Positions 1 to 7,319 of a stretch of 64,000 nucleotides of DNA are shown here, in pieces. The notes below the pieces were generated by a model, which made no database searches, was not told the origin of the DNA, and was given only the letters and a program-made list of their open reading frames with translations. The stretch's first letter is position 1, and every line of letters starts with the position of its first letter. Both the position numbers and the translations under genes were made by a program. The stretch comes from Thiothrix sp. UBA5583 (GTDB taxonomy: Bacteria; Pseudomonadota; Gammaproteobacteria; Thiotrichales; Thiotrichaceae). The stretch lies in NCBI GenBank assembly GCA_002425225.1, contig DILV01000016.1, positions 62,001 to 126,000 of the forward strand, given 5' to 3'.

Positions 1-459
1 CGTAAGCGGACGTGCTTGTTTCACCGGGTTTCCCACATACAGATAGCCACTTTCCAGCCGTTTGCCGGGGGGAACTAGGCTACCCGCGCCGATCATCACT
101 TCATCCTCTACTACTGCCCCATCCAGCACGATTGCGCCCATGCCGATCAGACAGCGATTGCCGATGGTACAGGCGTGCAATACCGCGCGATGCCCGATGG
201 TCACTTCATCCCCAATGAGCAGTGGGCGGCCTTCCGGGGTGGAATAGATGCCGCCATGCGTGACATGCAGCACTGAGCCATCCTGCACATTGGTCAGCTT
301 GCCAATGCGGATGTGGTTGATGTCGCCGCGTACTACGGCTGTCGGCCATACCGAAGAGCCTTCGCCCAGCGTGGTTTGCCCGCTCACATAGGCCATCGGG
401 TCAACGTAGGCAGTCGGGTGGATGTCAGGGGTATGGTTTTCAAAGTTCTTGATGGTCAT
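1..459 (-). CDS. Gamma-carbonic-anhydrase-like left-handed beta-helix protein (3' end cut off)
   Basis: 153 residues are visible with no stop before the window edge, so the C-terminus is missing. The sequence has repeated hexapeptide character (for example VRGDINHIRIG and VTIGHRAVLHACTIG) typical of left-handed beta-helix trimers of the gamma-carbonic anhydrase/YrdA/PaaY family. Candidate zinc ligands are His65 or His68, His90 and His95, the usual His triad. Members bind zinc and some hydrate CO2, but many have no proven activity, so the reaction is uncertain. The ATG at 459 overlaps the TGA of the upstream gene as ATGA, implying translational coupling with the zinc deacylase and ligase genes. 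Confidence 0.85.
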   Translation of the reverse strand, partial: MTIKNFENHTPDIHPTAYVDPMAYVSGQTTLGEGSSVWPTAVVRGDINHIRIGKLTNVQDGSVLHVTHGGIYSTPEGRPLLIGDEVTIGHRAVLHACTIGNRCLIGMGAIVLDGAVVEDEVMIGAGSLVPPGKRLESGYLYVGNPVKQARPLT

Positions 460-1478
460 GGCGCACTATCCAAAGGTAAACGTTTCATCAGGTAACACAG
501 GCAATCCTGGCGGATGATGATCTCATCCAAGGTCAGCATCGCGGGCATCAGTGCCTGTTTGAGCCGGATGCTGCTGTGGTCGCGGGTGAAGAAATGTTCC
601 CCGACTTCCACGTTTTCATCATCCCAGGCGTGCAGACGCGCTGTCGGGTGGGTGGTGCTGGCAAATGCCGTTCCGGCGGGCAGTTCCGAGAAATTATACT
701 GGTCGAGTGCAGGCAACAGGTGAATGTCGGCTGCCGGGTCGTTGAAACTGAAGGTATGGTTTTCCGGCAAGGTGACTCGTGCCACAGTCTGGTAAATGTT
801 GATGTCGTGTGCGGGCAGCGGGTGGTCGGGCAATTCCTGCAAATGCAAGGCAGCGTCGAGGAATTCCAGCACATGCTCTACCCCGTGTGCCACGCCCGGT
901 TTGCCGCATTCGATGGTAATTGCCGGGCAATGTTGCGCCATTGCCATCGACTGTACCCCGCGCGGGGTTTCAAAATAGACCACGATGTTGGCGAATAGCC
1001 GTGCCAGTTGCAGCGAACGGTTATCCAGCACATTGACGCAGCCGTAATGCGGGTTTTTGCCGGTGTTATTGTGTACGTCGATGCTAGCAAACATGCCTTT
1101 GCTTGCCATGATGTCGGTCACTTGCTGCATCAGGTGGGTTTCTTCGCAGTCTTCCAGCTCGGTGCTCGGCCACACCCGGTTATAGTCGGGCTGACCTTCC
1201 AGTCGCCGCAGCCCGAACGTCGCTGCTTCAATATTGCCGAAAAATACCGACAGGGAACGTGGCAACGGTTGGCTCTGGTACTTGTGCAGCAATTGCTGGA
1301 TGGCGAAAAAGCCGGTGTCTTCATTGCCATGCAGCAGCACTGAAATGAACAGGCGCGGTTCCCGCCTGCCTTCCAGATGTAGCAGCGTCGGGTTCGGCAG
1401 CAGGGTATGCAGTTCACGCGGGTTTTTCAGCGCGAAAAAGCCTTCCGGCAGGCTTTCCAGTTCGGTCAGTTGCAACAT
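456..1478 (-). CDS. Succinylglutamate desuccinylase/aspartoacylase family zinc hydrolase
   Basis: 340 residues from the chosen ATG at 1478; the frame is open further upstream but that would overlap the preceding gene. The M14-type metal site is visible: His50 and Glu53 in HGNEDTG, His136 in IDVHNNTG, a substrate-site Asn100-Arg101 in DYNRVWP, and a candidate catalytic Glu190 in ITIECGKPG. The family removes acyl groups from amino acids (AstE, aspartoacylase). Here the gene starts 11 nt after a glutamate-cysteine-ligase-like gene and overlaps a gamma-carbonic-anhydrase-like gene, not an ast operon, so the substrate is more likely an acyl or gamma-glutamyl amide linked to that ligase. That last point is inference. 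Confidence 0.85.
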   Translation of the reverse strand: MLQLTELESLPEGFFALKNPRELHTLLPNPTLLHLEGRREPRLFISVLLHGNEDTGFFAIQQLLHKYQSQPLPRSLSVFFGNIEAATFGLRRLEGQPDYNRVWPSTELEDCEETHLMQQVTDIMASKGMFASIDVHNNTGKNPHYGCVNVLDNRSLQLARLFANIVVYFETPRGVQSMAMAQHCPAITIECGKPGVAHGVEHVLEFLDAALHLQELPDHPLPAHDINIYQTVARVTLPENHTFSFNDPAADIHLLPALDQYNFSELPAGTAFASTTHPTARLHAWDDENVEVGEHFFTRDHSSIRLKQALMPAMLTLDEIIIRQDCLCYLMKRLPLDSAP

Positions 1479-1489
1479 GGTGGTGTGTC

Positions 1490-2911
1490 TCAGGTATCCA
1501 GTGCCCAGGTGTGGACAGGGGTGTGAGTATGCTGCAAATGGGCGTAATCCAGCAACAGGCGTTCCACATTGCCTTGCACCTGTTGCAGATGGCGTTGCTG
1601 CCATACTGCCCCGGTTTGCCCGCTTTCGATACGGGCAGCAATGATGCTCAGGTAATGGCGGATGTCGGCATTGTCGATCCCCAATTGTTCCAGCCCTTCT
1701 GCTGCCAGTGGCAACAACTCATCCAGCATCAGGTGTTGTACCGACCATGCTTGCCGGTTCCAGCGCAGGTTTGCCCCCAGCCCCACCCGTGCGGCGTTGT
1801 AGAAATTTTCCCGCGCAGTGGCAAAGGCCATCGGTAACGGTTCCCCGGCACACAGTTGCGCTCCCAGGTATTGGGTCAGACCGTAGAACAGTGCGGCATT
1901 GGCAAGCATGTCGGGAACACTCGGGCCTGCGGGCAGGCTGCGGTGCTCGATGCGGATGTGGGGCTTACCATCCGGGTCGAAACCCACCAGCGGGCGGTTC
2001 CAGCGCCAGGTAACACCGTTGTGCAGGCGCAAATGGGCAAAGCGGCTGGCAGGCTTGTCCTGCACCATCGGTAACAGCACCGGGTAAATTGCCAGATTTT
2101 CCTCGAAACATTCCGCAATGCTCTTGTCGGCAAAACCGGAACCGAAACTGACCCGCGCCGGGTATTCACGCCCGGCATCCACCGCTTGCTCGAACACCGG
2201 AATGCGGGTTTCCTGCCACAAGGAACGCCCGAACAGGAACGGTGAATTGCCTGATACTGCCAGCACGGGTGCAGAGGCAATGATGGCAGCGTTGTAGAAA
2301 TGGTGTGCCGTTTCCGCCGCCACTTGCATGTGTAGCTGGAACGAGGTGGTAGCCGCTTCCAGCATCACGCTGTCGTGGTGGATATGCAGGGATTCCTGCC
2401 CATCAATTTCCAGACGAATAGGCCGCCCGTGGCGTGACTTGAGGATTTCGGCATTCAGCGCATGGTAGCGGTTGGAATCGCTCATGCTCGCCAGGCAGAA
2501 ATCGTCCTGCACACAACTGGGCAGGATGCCGATCAGTAATAGCCTGGCCTTGAGTTGTGCAGCGGTGGTGGTTGCCTGATCCAGCAAGCCGGTCAATGCC
2601 TGTTCAAATTCGCGCAGGGCAACACTGCCCAGTGGGCGTGGCGGGGTATTGAGTTCGATGTTGAAACGTGCCAGCTCGACCGTTGCCAGCGGGTTAGCCA
2701 GCGTTTGCAGAAACGCCTGGTTGCAGGCCAGCGGGCGGTAATGCGGGTCGGTCAGCCAGCCCTCCAACTCGAACCCGCCGACCGCAGAGGCACTGGAAAA
2801 CTCGCCATTTTCCAACATCCGCCGCAACAGCCAAGTTTCAGCCTTCAGCCGTACTGCATATTCACGCCAGTCTTCAGGACTAAAATGATCGTGTGCAATC
2901 TCCTGCCCCAT
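1490..2911 (-). CDS. Glutamate-cysteine ligase family 2 (GCS2/YbdK-type) protein
   Basis: 473 residues, matching the GCS2 family that forms gamma-glutamyl amide bonds with ATP. The N-terminal segment with GGFELEGWL, the ELNTPPRPLG region and the central histidine-rich LHIHHDSVMLEA and QLHMQVAAE segments are typical. Family members supply gamma-glutamylcysteine for glutathione or act on other amines. The gene leads an apparent operon with the zinc deacylase and gamma-carbonic-anhydrase-like protein. Assignment to the family is firm, but whether cysteine is the substrate cannot be read from sequence. Confidence 0.82.
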   Translation of the reverse strand: MGQEIAHDHFSPEDWREYAVRLKAETWLLRRMLENGEFSSASAVGGFELEGWLTDPHYRPLACNQAFLQTLANPLATVELARFNIELNTPPRPLGSVALREFEQALTGLLDQATTTAAQLKARLLLIGILPSCVQDDFCLASMSDSNRYHALNAEILKSRHGRPIRLEIDGQESLHIHHDSVMLEAATTSFQLHMQVAAETAHHFYNAAIIASAPVLAVSGNSPFLFGRSLWQETRIPVFEQAVDAGREYPARVSFGSGFADKSIAECFEENLAIYPVLLPMVQDKPASRFAHLRLHNGVTWRWNRPLVGFDPDGKPHIRIEHRSLPAGPSVPDMLANAALFYGLTQYLGAQLCAGEPLPMAFATARENFYNAARVGLGANLRWNRQAWSVQHLMLDELLPLAAEGLEQLGIDNADIRHYLSIIAARIESGQTGAVWQQRHLQQVQGNVERLLLDYAHLQHTHTPVHTWALDT

Positions 2912-2971
2912 CGCTTACCTCCCGTAGCTTTCCTCTCATTATGCCACGTTCGGTTGCCGGGTGGCTTGATG

Positions 2972-3223
2972 CTAATCAGCCGACAGGTCTTCGTTCGGCG
3001 GTAATTGCAGGAAGAAACCGTTTTCGCGGATCACCCGCATGACTTCGCTGGCTTCCGCCTTGAGCATTAGGTTGCGTTCCGGGGTCAGGTCAAATTCAAA
3101 GGAGAATTCCGGTTCACCGAAGATTTTCAGCAAGCTGGCGGGGATGCGGGTAAACACCCCCTTTTCCGGCAACAACAGGAAGGAGCCGGGTTTGCGACGA
3201 CTGCGGTAGACATGACATTGCAT
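2972..3223 (-). CDS. ycgL: YcgL domain-containing protein
   Basis: 83 residues. The opening CHVYRSRRKPGSFLLL, the middle RIPASLLKIFGEPEFSFEF and the closing GFFLQLPP match the small gammaproteobacterial YcgL family, whose molecular role is unproven. It follows the membrane protein gene with only three bases between them, so the two are probably co-transcribed. The family is close to restricted to Gammaproteobacteria, which helps place the organism. Confidence 0.85.
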   Translation of the reverse strand: MQCHVYRSRRKPGSFLLLPEKGVFTRIPASLLKIFGEPEFSFEFDLTPERNLMLKAEASEVMRVIRENGFFLQLPPNEDLSAD

Positions 3224-3226
3224 GGC

Positions 3227-4024
3227 TTATTCCCCCCCCTGCTTGCGGGTCATGATGGATGCTTCGCGGATGTCTGCCGTCTTGATGTCGAGTGTGACCA
3301 GACCGCCATCCTTGCGCTCTTCTAGGGTGATGTCTGTGCCAGAAGCGGCATTGATCTTGCCTTCGCGCTTGCGCCCGTCTTTTTGTACCAGCCGTATATA
3401 TTTGCCATTGCTGTTGGCAAGCTGGCTAACTTCAATGGATTTGAACACCACATGGTACAAGGCACTGGCAGGTAAATCCTGGGCATCTGCCAATGGTGTG
3501 GCGGGTGTCGTGGCGACGGGGGCTGCCTGGGCTGGTGCTGCCGTTACAGCTACACTAGCGGCAGGCGCAGCCGGTTTGCTGGCAGCAGCGGGGGGTAATT
3601 CCAGCGGGGTGCTTGCCACCGCAGGGGCTGCTGGAACCGGAACTGCTGCCGGAGCCGGTTTGGCTCGTGCTTCCGCCGGGATGTCAATGGTATGGGTAAC
3701 GCTGGCTGCTGGTGCTACTGGTGTGGCACTGGCTGTTTCCGGCGGGGTAATCTGCACGCCCAGTGATTGCGCCTGCTGGTAAAGTTGCTCGTTTGCCCCA
3801 CCAAACCATGCCCCTGCTGCTAGCAAGACGCCGACAAAACCGCTGATCACCCAGCCGGAAACCTTGTGCCACAAGGATGGCAGGGTAAGGATATTGATTC
3901 CCGGCAACAAGGCAATCAGCCCTGTCAGGGGGTGGCGCTGGAAACCGGTAACAACCACCATCAGCCAGCCAATGACAAACAGCAGAATCCCCAACCCCAA
4001 TGCGCCAAGCAGTACGTATTGCAT
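3227..4024 (-). CDS. Membrane protein with Ala/Pro-rich linker, unknown function
   Basis: 265 residues, not recognised. Two hydrophobic segments lie near the N-terminus (about residues 4-26 and 57-75), with a shorter hydrophobic stretch between them. Residues about 95-175 are almost entirely Ala, Pro, Val, Thr and Ser, a flexible spacer. The C-terminal 85 residues are compact and charged (KSIEVSQLANSNGKYIRLV, DITLEERKDGGLVTLDIKTADI) and look like a small beta-rich domain. The layout suggests an inner-membrane anchor with a periplasmic or cytoplasmic domain on a tether. It sits just upstream of ycgL and downstream of speA on the same strand. Confidence 0.7.
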   Translation of the reverse strand: MQYVLLGALGLGILLFVIGWLMVVVTGFQRHPLTGLIALLPGINILTLPSLWHKVSGWVISGFVGVLLAAGAWFGGANEQLYQQAQSLGVQITPPETASATPVAPAASVTHTIDIPAEARAKPAPAAVPVPAAPAVASTPLELPPAAASKPAAPAASVAVTAAPAQAAPVATTPATPLADAQDLPASALYHVVFKSIEVSQLANSNGKYIRLVQKDGRKREGKINAASGTDITLEERKDGGLVTLDIKTADIREASIMTRKQGGE

Positions 4025-4049
4025 CTGATTTCCTGATAAATACTGAGAA

Positions 4050-5957
4050 CTAATCTTCCAGATAAGTATAACCGATCAAACCGGCTTCAATTTCACGCAG
4101 CAGCATTTTTTGCCGTTCGCTATCATCCACCGCTGCCGCCAGTTTGCGCCGACATTGTGCCAGCAAATCCTTTGGCTCGAAATGGATATAGCGCAACAAT
4201 TCGTCGATCGTATCGCCGCGTTCCGGTTCGCTCAAGCGATAGCTGCCATCCGCCAGCAGTTCCACATTGATGGAATCGGTGTCGCCGAACAGGTTGTGCA
4301 AATCGCCGAGGATTTCCTGATACGCACCGAGCATGAAGATGCCCAGCAAATAGGGGATGCCCGGTTTGAGTGAATGTAACGGCAGGGTGCTTTCCAGCCG
4401 CCCGCTTTCCACGTAATGCGATACCGTGCCGTCGGAATCGCAGGTCAGGTCTTGTAGGGTGGCGCGGCGGTCAGGCGTTTCGTGCAGATGGTGTAGCGGC
4501 ATGATCGGGAAAATCTGCTCGATGGCCCAGGCATCCGGCATCGACTGGAACAGCGAGAAATTGCAGAAATACTTGTCTGCCAGTTTTTCCTGTAAGCCGG
4601 TCTGGATTTCCGGGTCGAGTTCGGCAAACTGTCTGCTGCTGGTCAGCAACTTGCGGCAAATGGCGCGGTGGAATTCCTCCGCCTTCGCGCGCTGCTCCAG
4701 ATTGATCGAGCCGTGGGCATACATGCCGTGGGCTTCGTCCAGCCAGTAGGCGGCGTCGTGGTAGATTTCCGACGGTGGCAGCTTGCGTGGGTTGGCGTAC
4801 AGGCGGAACAGGTTGTGCAGGATGGCTGGGTCATCCTCCTGCGGCTCGTGCAAGGCAGGTTCGGTTTCCGGCTGTGGTGGGTCGGTGTCGATCACATTGG
4901 TGATCAGCACGGCATGATGCGCACTCAAACCACGCCCGGATTCGCTGATGAAATCGGGGAACGGCAGGCTGTATTCCTCGCAAATGTCCAGCACGCTGCG
5001 CACGATGGTGTTGGCGTATTCCTGCAAGCTGTAATTGATGGAACAGTCATTGCGTGAACGCGAACCGTCGTAATCCACCCCCAGCCCCCCGCCCACGTCC
5101 ACCACGCGGATGTTGGCGCCCAGGCGGTGCAATTCGGCGAAATAGCGGCTGGCTTCGCGCATTCCGCGCTGGATGTCGCGGATATTGGCAATCTGTGAAC
5201 CCATGTGGAAATGCAACAGTTCCAGGCAATCCAGCTTGCCGTACTGTTGCAGTTGCTCGATCAGGTGCAGGGCTTGCGCGGCGGAAAGACCAAACTTGGA
5301 TTTTTCCCCGCCGGTGTTTTGCCATTTGCCCTTGCCGAGTGAATACAGGCGCACGCGGATGCCGAGCAGCGGCTCGATGCCGAGTTTTGCTGCTTCTTCC
5401 AGTGTTTCCAGCAGTTCGGAAGGTTTTTCCACCACGATGTAGATGCGGTGTCCCATTTGCTTGCCGATCAGGGCAAGACGCAGGTATTCCCGATCCTTGT
5501 AGCCGTTGCAGATGATGGTGCAACCCTGCGGGGCAGTACCCAGCACTGCCATCAGTTCCGGCTTGCTGCCTGCTTCCAGCCCGACCTGTGTGCCGCCACC
5601 CTTGAGGATTTCCTGCACCACGCTGCGCTGCTGATTGACCTTGATCGGGTAAATGGCAGTGTAACGGCTGTGTTGCCCGCAATCGGCAATTGCGTGGTTA
5701 AAGGCGGCTTGCAGACGTTGCACCCGGTCGTGCAACACGTTGGTGAAACGCACCAGTAGCGGGAAGCGCATTCCGTCCTCGTTGTGGACGCGCATGGCAA
5801 GCTGGTGCAGGTCAATCTGCTGCTGACCACCCGGCAGTTGCATCGCCACGTTACCAGCGGTGTTGATGTCGAAATAGCCATCACCCCAGTGCTGGATGTT
5901 GTACAGGCGGCGGGCGGCATCGAGGTTCCAGGTTGGATGGTTAACGGTGTTCGTCAT
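4050..5957 (-). CDS. speA: Biosynthetic arginine decarboxylase
   Basis: 635 residues, the usual size of SpeA, a PLP enzyme converting arginine to agmatine for putrescine and spermidine synthesis. The PLP lysine lies in IYPIKVNQQ near residue 105. LLHFHMGSQI, the phosphate-binding VVDVGGGLGVDYDG and ISESGRG follow in the order of group IV decarboxylases. AGGA precedes the ATG by eight bases. It is followed on the same strand by the membrane protein and ycgL. Confidence 0.95.
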   Translation of the reverse strand: MTNTVNHPTWNLDAARRLYNIQHWGDGYFDINTAGNVAMQLPGGQQQIDLHQLAMRVHNEDGMRFPLLVRFTNVLHDRVQRLQAAFNHAIADCGQHSRYTAIYPIKVNQQRSVVQEILKGGGTQVGLEAGSKPELMAVLGTAPQGCTIICNGYKDREYLRLALIGKQMGHRIYIVVEKPSELLETLEEAAKLGIEPLLGIRVRLYSLGKGKWQNTGGEKSKFGLSAAQALHLIEQLQQYGKLDCLELLHFHMGSQIANIRDIQRGMREASRYFAELHRLGANIRVVDVGGGLGVDYDGSRSRNDCSINYSLQEYANTIVRSVLDICEEYSLPFPDFISESGRGLSAHHAVLITNVIDTDPPQPETEPALHEPQEDDPAILHNLFRLYANPRKLPPSEIYHDAAYWLDEAHGMYAHGSINLEQRAKAEEFHRAICRKLLTSSRQFAELDPEIQTGLQEKLADKYFCNFSLFQSMPDAWAIEQIFPIMPLHHLHETPDRRATLQDLTCDSDGTVSHYVESGRLESTLPLHSLKPGIPYLLGIFMLGAYQEILGDLHNLFGDTDSINVELLADGSYRLSEPERGDTIDELLRYIHFEPKDLLAQCRRKLAAAVDDSERQKMLLREIEAGLIGYTYLED

Positions 5958-5987
5958 GGTATTCCTGCTGCGTGTGGAGGCGCGGTT

Positions 5988-7169
5988 TCAAGGTGTGCAG
6001 GATACTAGGTATGGGGGGGCTTGAGAATGGCAATATTTTTGGTAATCCGCCACTAACGTCAGCACCTCATCAAGCTGCGCTTGTGGCGTATGAAAATGTG
6101 GCGACAAACGGATACCACCACCACGCGGCGCACAAAACACTTTGTTGGTCTGCAAATACCGGAACAGTGTCTCCACATCCTTGCCTGCCGGGCGGAAGGT
6201 AATGATCCCGGAACGGCGTTCTGCACGTACATCACTGAGAATTTCGATTCCCGCTATCGCTTGCAAGCCTGTCAGCAAATGGTCGATATGCCCGGCAAGC
6301 TGTTGCCAGACTGTTTCCATGCCTACTTCCAGCAACAAGCCAAGGCTGGTATTGAGCGCATGGATGCCCAGCATGTTGGGGCTGCCGCATTCAAAACGGC
6401 GTGCGTGTGGATAAGGCTCGCAATGTTCCACGCTGTAATCGTTCATGCCCGCTGCCATGTGCCAACCGTACTGGGTCAGGCTGAGGGTTGCCGCCAGTTC
6501 ACGGCGCACGTACAGCAAACCCAGCCCTTCCGGTGCTAGCATCCATTTGTGCCCATCGGCAGTGGCGAAATCGGCGTTAATGGCTTGTACGTCGAAAGGC
6601 ATTGCCCCCAGTTGCTGGATGGCATCAACACAGAACAGGATGCCGTGCTGGCGGCAAAAACTGCCTATTTTCGCCAGATCCATACGCAAGCCGTCAGCGT
6701 ATTGCACCGCACTGATGCTCAGCAGACGGGTGCGGGCATCACATAAAGCCAGCAGCGCATCTTCCGGCTCACCGCTACAGGCGGTCAGGTCAAGCTGGCG
6801 GAATTCCACCCCCTTGCTTGCCAGCGACGACCAGACAAAACGGTTGGAAGGAAACTCCTGACGGATGCCGACCACATTGTCCCCTGCCCGCCAGTCCAGC
6901 CCGTAGGCGACGAAGGACAAGCCTTCCGAGGTGTTTTTCACCAGGGCAATGTCATCAGCAGCAGGTGCGTTGAACAGGTGCTGGGCTTTGTCGCGCAATT
7001 GCTGTTCCACAGCCAGCCATTGCGGGTAATGCAGCGAACCGTAGCGGGCGTTTTCGGCAGCGAAAGCGCTGACGGCATCCTGTGTTACTTGTGGCCAAGG
7101 GGCAACCGCTGCGTGGTTCAGGTGGATCAGGTGGTGGTGTACGGGGAACTGTTGGCTGAGGTCGAGCAT
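5988..7169 (-). CDS. Class V aminotransferase / cysteine desulfurase-like PLP enzyme
   Basis: 393 residues from the ATG at 7169; the frame runs on upstream but that part reads as non-coding and would enter the glnE promoter region. The N-terminus IHLNHAAVAPW is the typical substrate-loop start of the class V fold. The PLP lysine is in TADGHKWMLAPEG, and the C-terminal RLSPHFHTP matches the family. No clear catalytic cysteine motif of IscS/SufS type is seen, so it may be an aminotransferase, lyase or epimerase-like member rather than a sulfur donor. It is transcribed divergently from glnE. Confidence 0.85.
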   Translation of the reverse strand: MLDLSQQFPVHHHLIHLNHAAVAPWPQVTQDAVSAFAAENARYGSLHYPQWLAVEQQLRDKAQHLFNAPAADDIALVKNTSEGLSFVAYGLDWRAGDNVVGIRQEFPSNRFVWSSLASKGVEFRQLDLTACSGEPEDALLALCDARTRLLSISAVQYADGLRMDLAKIGSFCRQHGILFCVDAIQQLGAMPFDVQAINADFATADGHKWMLAPEGLGLLYVRRELAATLSLTQYGWHMAAGMNDYSVEHCEPYPHARRFECGSPNMLGIHALNTSLGLLLEVGMETVWQQLAGHIDHLLTGLQAIAGIEILSDVRAERRSGIITFRPAGKDVETLFRYLQTNKVFCAPRGGGIRLSPHFHTPQAQLDEVLTLVADYQKYCHSQAPPYLVSCTP

Positions 7170-7259
7170 GGGGCGTGTCCGGGGCAAGGTAACAGGTTGC
7201 CAGTCTAGCGCCTTGTGCCCTGCGTGAACCAGCCCTGTTAGCCAGTGCAGCTTGCCCAT

Positions 7260-7288
7260 TTCCCATGCCCTAATTCGGGGCATATAAT
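7260..7288 (+). promoter_or_regulatory. Predicted sigma-70 promoter of glnE
   Basis: TTCCCA at 7260-7265 and a perfect TATAAT at 7283-7288 are separated by 17 bases. The hexamers lie 32 bases upstream of the glnE ATG at 7320, leaving a short leader. The -35 matches four of six consensus bases. Seen by eye, not tested. Confidence 0.6.
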
Positions 7289-7319
7289 GGCTGGCAAACC
7301 ATCCAAAGCGAGAATAATC

